Shown: in pieces, positions 14,075 to 18,455 of the stretch
Layout: every line of letters begins with the position of its first letter
Numbering within the stretch: position 1 is the first letter of the stretch
Origin: Syntrophomonadaceae bacterium
Lineage (GTDB): Bacteria > Bacillota > Syntrophomonadia > Syntrophomonadales > Syntrophomonadaceae
Direction: 5' to 3'
DNA length: 18,455 bases
NCBI GenBank assembly: GCA_028686565.1
Contig: JAQUBU010000019.1
Coordinates: forward strand, 1 to 18,455
Notes under the pieces: model-generated
Databases searched by the model: none
Told to the model about the DNA's origin: nothing
What the model saw: only the letters and a program-made list of their open reading frames with translations
Position numbers and translations under genes: made by a program

Positions 14075-15802
14075 TTGGAAAAAATTCTCCTAAAAATATT
14101 CGGCCCGATAATAAAGCCCATAATGAGCCAATTTAAAAACTATTTTAAAAAAATCAAAACCCTGCCCAAAGAAATTATCAGACGCCTGACCCTTGCGGTT
14201 AAAGATATATGGACTAAAAAAGAATATACCCTGGCCGATTACATTAGAATGGGCAACCTTCATATCGCCAAGCGCCTGATACTGATTATCATGATAGTAT
14301 TTTTGTTGCTGGGTTTTGGCGTTTACAAGATTACTCCCTGGGCAACGGCTAAAATCCTCGGATATACGGTAATTCATCGAGTTTCCGGGCAAGATCCGAC
14401 ATTCACCGGCAAAGTCAGACTATTGGATATTAACGATCAGCTGGAATATCAGGGTGATATGGAAGGCGGCAAGTTTCATGGCATCGGCAAATTATATACT
14501 CCTGATGGCGAATTAAGTTATGAAGGTCAATTTGCCAATGGAGTAATTAATGGAATAGGAACTCTCTACTATGAAAACGGCAAAGTCAAATATGAAGGTT
14601 CTTTTGCAAATGCCCAATATGACGGGCAGGGTAAATTATTTAATATGAAGGGCAAATACATCTATACCGGTGAGTTCACTGCCGGTGCTTATTCAGGACA
14701 AGGCCGGGAGTATTATATAAATAAAGGCATCAAATACGAAGGCAATTTCTTAAATGGCCGTTATGAGGGCCAGGGCAAATTTTACAATGAAAAAGAAGCT
14801 ATGGTCTACAGCGGTCAATTTGTCAGCGGCGTTTATTCCGGTCAGGGTCAGGAATTCTATCCAGGCCGGGAATTGAAATATGAAGGCGGTTTCTTGAACG
14901 GTCAATACGAGGGTCAGGGGAAATTATACAGCAGTCAAGGTAATCTTGTATACCAGGGGCTGTGGACAGCCGGCCAGCAAAATGGGGCTGGTGAAATGTA
15001 TAGTGAAGACGGGGTCCTGCTCTATCAAGGCGAATTTAAGAATGGTTCTTGCAGCGGCAGCGGTAAAATGCTGGGCGATGCGGGCCAGGTTCTATATATG
15101 GGCGAATTCCAGGAAGGAAAACCCAATGGTGCAGGTGAGTTATACAATGAAAATAATGAAGTAAGCTATAAAGGAACATTCTTAAACGGTTTATCTTCAG
15201 GCACAGGAACTGAGTTCTATCCTGGAGGCATAATAAAATATGAAGGTAATTTTGAAAATGGCAGCTACTCCGGTCCAGGAAAATTGTATGCCCCGGAAGC
15301 TTATCTGTTATATGAAGGACAATTCAAAGACGGTGCTTATCAAGGTTCTGGTACTCTTTACGATGCTAAAGGCGAGATTATTGCCAAGGGCTATTTTCAA
15401 AATGGTCAGGCCTCTTATGCTGAATTCCTTGGACTTTCGGAGAAGAAGCTGGATGAAGTGCTGGGCGAATCAGAAAGCAAGTTGTTTGTGGGTTCGACTC
15501 TAATGATCAGTTATTCCGACCTAAGTACCAACTTTGAAATTACATCGCTCAGTGAAAAGCAAAAACCTACTGTGAGTCTGGTTACTCTTTTCGGTAATCA
15601 GGAATTGCAGGGTATTAAATTAACTATGAAAGCTGCTGAAATCCAGAAGATTCTGGGACAACAGCCGGTCAAACTTGGTACCATCAGCAAAGGTAAAGTG
15701 GATTTTAAATATATGGATTTTCTGCTGGACTCTTGTCAATACCGTTTTTTGATTAATCCAGATGATACAATCAAATATCTGGAAATCAGCAAACCTAATT
15801 AA
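14075..15802 (+). CDS. Membrane-anchored MORN-repeat protein
   Basis: This is 575 residues from TTG 14075, which follows GGAGGTG by 7 nt; an upstream in-frame ATG (14033) would precede the ribosome binding site. A basic, amphipathic N-terminal region (1-65) precedes one transmembrane helix (about 67-86). Fourteen MORN repeats (Y-x-G-x-F/W-x-x-G-x-x-x-G-x-G-x-x-Y/F) begin at residues 125, 149, 173 and so on to 437, exactly every 24 residues. The C-terminal domain (about 450-575) has no motif I recognise; KAAEIQKILGQQP is reminiscent of small periplasmic domains that carry a similar ILG-P turn. MORN repeats form beta-hairpin scaffolds used in protein or lipid contacts. The repeats are probably extracytoplasmic (inside-positive rule). 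The role is unknown. It converges on the SLH gene. Confidence 0.88.
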   Translation: MEKILLKIFGPIIKPIMSQFKNYFKKIKTLPKEIIRRLTLAVKDIWTKKEYTLADYIRMGNLHIAKRLILIIMIVFLLLGFGVYKITPWATAKILGYTVIHRVSGQDPTFTGKVRLLDINDQLEYQGDMEGGKFHGIGKLYTPDGELSYEGQFANGVINGIGTLYYENGKVKYEGSFANAQYDGQGKLFNMKGKYIYTGEFTAGAYSGQGREYYINKGIKYEGNFLNGRYEGQGKFYNEKEAMVYSGQFVSGVYSGQGQEFYPGRELKYEGGFLNGQYEGQGKLYSSQGNLVYQGLWTAGQQNGAGEMYSEDGVLLYQGEFKNGSCSGSGKMLGDAGQVLYMGEFQEGKPNGAGELYNENNEVSYKGTFLNGLSSGTGTEFYPGGIIKYEGNFENGSYSGPGKLYAPEAYLLYEGQFKDGAYQGSGTLYDAKGEIIAKGYFQNGQASYAEFLGLSEKKLDEVLGESESKLFVGSTLMISYSDLSTNFEITSLSEKQKPTVSLVTLFGNQELQGIKLTMKAAEIQKILGQQPVKLGTISKGKVDFKYMDFLLDSCQYRFLINPDDTIKYLEISKPN

Positions 15803-18018
15803 TAAGCACTTTTTAGTTGGAGCTTTTTGTCTTCTGGTTCCTCTTCGTCTGTTTCAGTCTCATTTAGCAACCATTCGTCAAAGTAATTTCTAAGCGCTTC
15901 GACTTCTGCTGCCCACGGATTTAATTCAGTGGCCTGGTCCAAATCATCCTCAGCCTTTTCCGGGTCAACACTAAGATATGCCTGGCCTCTGATCAGATAT
16001 GCCCGGTAATCATCCTCAGCCTGCTCTATGGCAGCTGTAGCCAGTTCTATGGCTTCAGTAATTCTGCCCAGACCCAGCATGGTTTTGGCTTGCTCCAGCA
16101 GACTTCCCAAGGGTTCTTCCTTGACCGTAGTAAATATCAGCTTTACTGCATCACCAGGCGAATTCCCCTCAAGTGATTTAACCCTATTGCTGACAATTAT
16201 ATAATAGGTCTGCCCAGCCCCCCATTCAGTCTGCGGCTTGATCGTTACTATTTTACTAATTTTGGGGTCAACCTGTACCACGCTGGGAACCTTGAATATC
16301 CCCAGGCTATCCCGACTTACATAGATATTGCCTAAGATGGTAGCCGGATCAATATTCTCATTAAATATAAGTGTCCAGCTCTTGTCAATTGCGACATCCG
16401 TATACTCTTCAGGTTCAGCCTCACCGTTGGCAAATGCATCAGGTGCAAGGTCGCTCACCCCCGGTATTTTTTCCAACAGACTCTCATCCAGCTTAATTCC
16501 ATTGTCTTCCAGGACATTGCTTATTTTTTGCAGTACTGATTCTTCTTCCGGAGCCTCTTCTTCTTCTGTTGGAGGAGCAGCTTCTTGCTGTTTATCCATC
16601 TCCATTGCCGTATTCATGATCCAGGTTACCACCCTGGCAAATCCTGCTATATCATCCGCACTGAGGTTCTCTGGCGGGGTCGGCGGATTACCATCAGGGC
16701 CTAGCGAACTAGCCTTGCCATCCGACAAGACAGCCGGGGTACCGGATTGTCCATCAGCTTCTTTGGCACTTAATTCCGCATCACCGCTCAAGCAAGCAAC
16801 TCTGGATTTACCGTCAGCAGTTAGTATAATACTCAAGAAAGTGCCTCGAACCGCTGTAATACCGCCGGGCATATCGATTTTCATCCTTACTTTTTGATTA
16901 CGCTGGGCAACCCACCACGGGGCCGGGGCTGCTCCCTCATTGGCCGCAAGTATAAAAGGCAGTCCATTTACTGCAGCCAGCCTGGGCAAATTCTCCTGTT
17001 TCATCTCCAATGCTCCAGTTTGTTTTGCTTGCTCTTTTGAATCTTCTTTTTCCGAACTGCTGGCTAAAGCTCCAAATACTACGCCTTGCTGCAGTTTTAT
17101 ATTTAAGTTTTCTACCCCGATTCCCGGGCTGCCATCAGCCTTTATATAACTCCGGCCTTGACTTTCTATAATGTTAATAATGCAATTTTCCAATAACAGT
17201 ACACTGCTTCCATCAGGAAAAAATATTTCCGCACTTGCCTGGCTTCCTGTGCGTATCTGGTCACCTTGCTGGGCAGCGCTTTCAGTGCTTAAGAGAGTCT
17301 CTTGCCCTTGCCGGAGCATAAAAACTTCACCAGCCACTGGTTTGACTACTCCGCTCAAAGCAACCCCGTATAAATCAGGATGCCTGGTTAGTACTATAGC
17401 CAGACAACGTGCTAATTCTCCTCGGGTTAAAGCTTTATCCGGATAGAATTTACGCCCGTCCTCAGCAATACTAATCATTCCAGCTGCCACGGCGGTTGCT
17501 GCTGCCGGTGCCGCCCAGTGACCGGCATCCATATCATCCAAGAGCGGCAAGGCCGGGGGGGTTGCTTCACTAGCAACCAGGCGCATAATCGCAGCTGCTC
17601 CCTGCGCCCGGCTTAATGTCTCGTCAGGGTGAAAGCTGCCATCGGCAAATCCCTCCATGTACGCTGCCCGACTAACCGCAGCTATGTAAGCACCTGCCCA
17701 ATATCCCGCGGGAACATCTGTAAAACCTGAATCAGCCCCGGCAATTAACGGCAACTCTTTTAACCTGGCGATGATTGCCGCCATTTGAGCACGGTTTATG
17801 GCCTGGGCAGGCTGGAAAGTTCCATCTGGAAAGCCGCTCATGACTTTGCGCGCCGCCACATAATTTATAAAAATCAGGTTCTCATCATCACCGGGCAAAT
17901 CTTTAAAAACAGCCTGGCCTTCTTGTGCAGATAAGCCTGATGCATATGGCAGTCCCAGGATGAAACTTAATAATGTTAACAGAATCAATAAACCTGTAGT
18001 TTTTCTTCTTTTAAGCAT
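15799..18018 (-). CDS. S-layer homology protein with FecR-like, Ig-like and TPR regions
   Basis: This is a 739-residue exported protein. A signal peptide (about 1-31, MLKRRK then a hydrophobic core) is followed by three SLH domains at about 37-85, 97-147 and 158-212. They carry the FxDLP/FTDVP entry, GFPDGTFQP and GFADGSFHPDETLSRAQ motifs that bind secondary cell wall polymer. A FecR-like domain (about 225-415) shows GDQIRTGSQASAEIFFPDGSSV and, after a low-complexity insert, VRGTFLSIILTADGKSRVACLSGDAEL. An acidic linker (about 477-495), a Big_5-type Ig-like domain (about 535-632; DKSWTLIFNENIDPATI) and TPR-like repeats (637-705) follow. The start is ATG 18018, 5 nt after GGAGGG. It lies 82 bp downstream of alanine racemase on the same strand. 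Probably it is a wall-associated structural or assembly protein; no enzyme domain is seen. Confidence 0.88.
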   Translation of the reverse strand: MLKRRKTTGLLILLTLLSFILGLPYASGLSAQEGQAVFKDLPGDDENLIFINYVAARKVMSGFPDGTFQPAQAINRAQMAAIIARLKELPLIAGADSGFTDVPAGYWAGAYIAAVSRAAYMEGFADGSFHPDETLSRAQGAAAIMRLVASEATPPALPLLDDMDAGHWAAPAAATAVAAGMISIAEDGRKFYPDKALTRGELARCLAIVLTRHPDLYGVALSGVVKPVAGEVFMLRQGQETLLSTESAAQQGDQIRTGSQASAEIFFPDGSSVLLLENCIINIIESQGRSYIKADGSPGIGVENLNIKLQQGVVFGALASSSEKEDSKEQAKQTGALEMKQENLPRLAAVNGLPFILAANEGAAPAPWWVAQRNQKVRMKIDMPGGITAVRGTFLSIILTADGKSRVACLSGDAELSAKEADGQSGTPAVLSDGKASSLGPDGNPPTPPENLSADDIAGFARVVTWIMNTAMEMDKQQEAAPPTEEEEAPEEESVLQKISNVLEDNGIKLDESLLEKIPGVSDLAPDAFANGEAEPEEYTDVAIDKSWTLIFNENIDPATILGNIYVSRDSLGIFKVPSVVQVDPKISKIVTIKPQTEWGAGQTYYIIVSNRVKSLEGNSPGDAVKLIFTTVKEEPLGSLLEQAKTMLGLGRITEAIELATAAIEQAEDDYRAYLIRGQAYLSVDPEKAEDDLDQATELNPWAAEVEALRNYFDEWLLNETETDEEEPEDKKLQLKSAY

Positions 18019-18100
18019 TTATTCCCTCCAGAAAAACAAGAACTATACTACTTCCCCCTGAAAAATTCAGCAAAGCGTACGAGATGCAAAACAGTTAAAA

Positions 18101-18455
18101 TTACGGTTTGTTTTGTCCAGTATATATTCTGGGAACCCTTAACCCCAACAAACTCAGCAAATCAAGATTGTCCGGTCCAATTCCAGATTTTCCTGCCAGT
18201 TCTTCCACAGTAATAGCTTCATTCTCCTGTTCGCCAATAAAAACTGCTTCATCACCAATTTCCACATTATCTATATGATTTATATCAACAATACAGTGAT
18301 CCATGAAGGGCTTGGCCAGAATCGGTGCCCTTTGACCATGTATTAGAACATCACCCTGGTTTATATAGTAGAGAAAATAAGCATCGGCATATCCTAAAGG
18401 CAGTGTTGCTATCCGTGTAGCTTCGTTAGTAGAATAATTCCAGCCATAACCTATG
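18101..18455 (-). CDS. alr: Alanine racemase, C-terminal part (N-terminus beyond right edge)
   Basis: The open frame enters from the right edge and stops at 18101, giving about 117 codons. TRIATLPLGYADAY is the conserved GYAD region of the C-terminal beta domain. GYGWNY upstream of it corresponds to the VSYG segment that holds the catalytic tyrosine contributed across the dimer. The end, VGDEAVFIG-like (IGDEAVFIGEQENEAITVEELA) then RVPRIY, is the standard Alr terminus. The usual R-x-C-M-D-Q motif reads KPFMDH, a divergent form. The enzyme interconverts L- and D-alanine using pyridoxal phosphate, supplying D-Ala for peptidoglycan. An internal ATG at 18304 is not the true start, since homologous sequence continues upstream. 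Confidence 0.9.
   Translation of the reverse strand, partial: IGYGWNYSTNEATRIATLPLGYADAYFLYYINQGDVLIHGQRAPILAKPFMDHCIVDINHIDNVEIGDEAVFIGEQENEAITVEELAGKSGIGPDNLDLLSLLGLRVPRIYTGQNKP

Noticed and set aside
16328..16897. 189-codon plus-strand frame opposite the SLH gene
   Set aside because: It is an antisense shadow of the SLH/FecR coding sequence, rich in Ser/Ala/Pro, without a ribosome binding site or recognisable domain.

Overview
The window reads like a chromosomal segment of a low-to-moderate-GC Firmicute of the class Clostridia. The evidence is AGGAGG-type ribosome binding sites, many TTG/GTG starts, a split transketolase, an S-layer-homology (SLH) protein, and a gene order (prfB, ftsE, ftsX, peptidoglycan hydrolase, ctpB, minJ-like PDZ protein) that matches the secA-prfB-ftsEX-ctpB-minJ region of Bacillus. 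A Syntrophomonadaceae-like anaerobe is my guess, but the sequence alone does not settle the genus.

Layout. Positions 1-998 (-): a PRK06851-type P-loop ATPase that runs off the left edge. Positions about 1060-1426: the decayed 3' end of an IS200/IS605-family tnpB gene with its structured right end. Positions 1427-3948 (-): a MinJ-like membrane PDZ protein and a CtpB-type S41 protease. Positions 3949-4491: non-coding DNA with a perfect 15-bp inverted repeat and a dispersed repeat built on a 25-bp period. Positions 4492-7285 (-): an M23 peptidoglycan hydrolase with coiled coils, ftsX and ftsE. A strong terminator at 7300-7329 sits directly before the ftsE ribosome binding site. Positions 7361-9308 (-): the two transketolase subunits. 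Positions 9522-10623 (-): prfB with a canonical programmed +1 frameshift. Positions 10652-13477 (-): a 941-residue membrane receptor ending in a class III cyclase-like domain that lacks the catalytic metal ligands. Positions 13478-14074: a second, inverted copy of the dispersed repeat plus promoter candidates. Positions 14075-15802 (+): the only plus-strand gene, a membrane-anchored protein with 14 MORN repeats in exact 24-residue register. Positions 15799-18018 (-): an SLH-FecR-Ig-like-TPR envelope protein that meets the MORN gene tail to tail with overlapping stop codons. Positions 18101-18455 (-): the C-terminal part of alanine racemase, running off the right edge.

How the genes fit together. 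Most of the window concerns the cell envelope and division. FtsEX is an ABC-type transducer that in many bacteria switches on a coiled-coil peptidoglycan hydrolase, and the adjacent M23 protein with intact zinc ligands is the obvious partner. CtpB-like proteases cleave extracytoplasmic substrates, MinJ-like proteins place the division site in Bacillus, alanine racemase supplies D-Ala for peptidoglycan, and the SLH protein would bind secondary wall polymers. Transketolase and prfB are housekeeping genes.

No defence island, CRISPR array, prophage or biosynthetic cluster is visible. The points most worth following up are the degenerate receptor cyclase upstream of prfB, the inverted repeat pair that brackets the M23-to-cyclase block and may donate a -35 element, the tnpB relic that keeps its omega-RNA-like end, and the terminator lodged between transketolase and ftsE.
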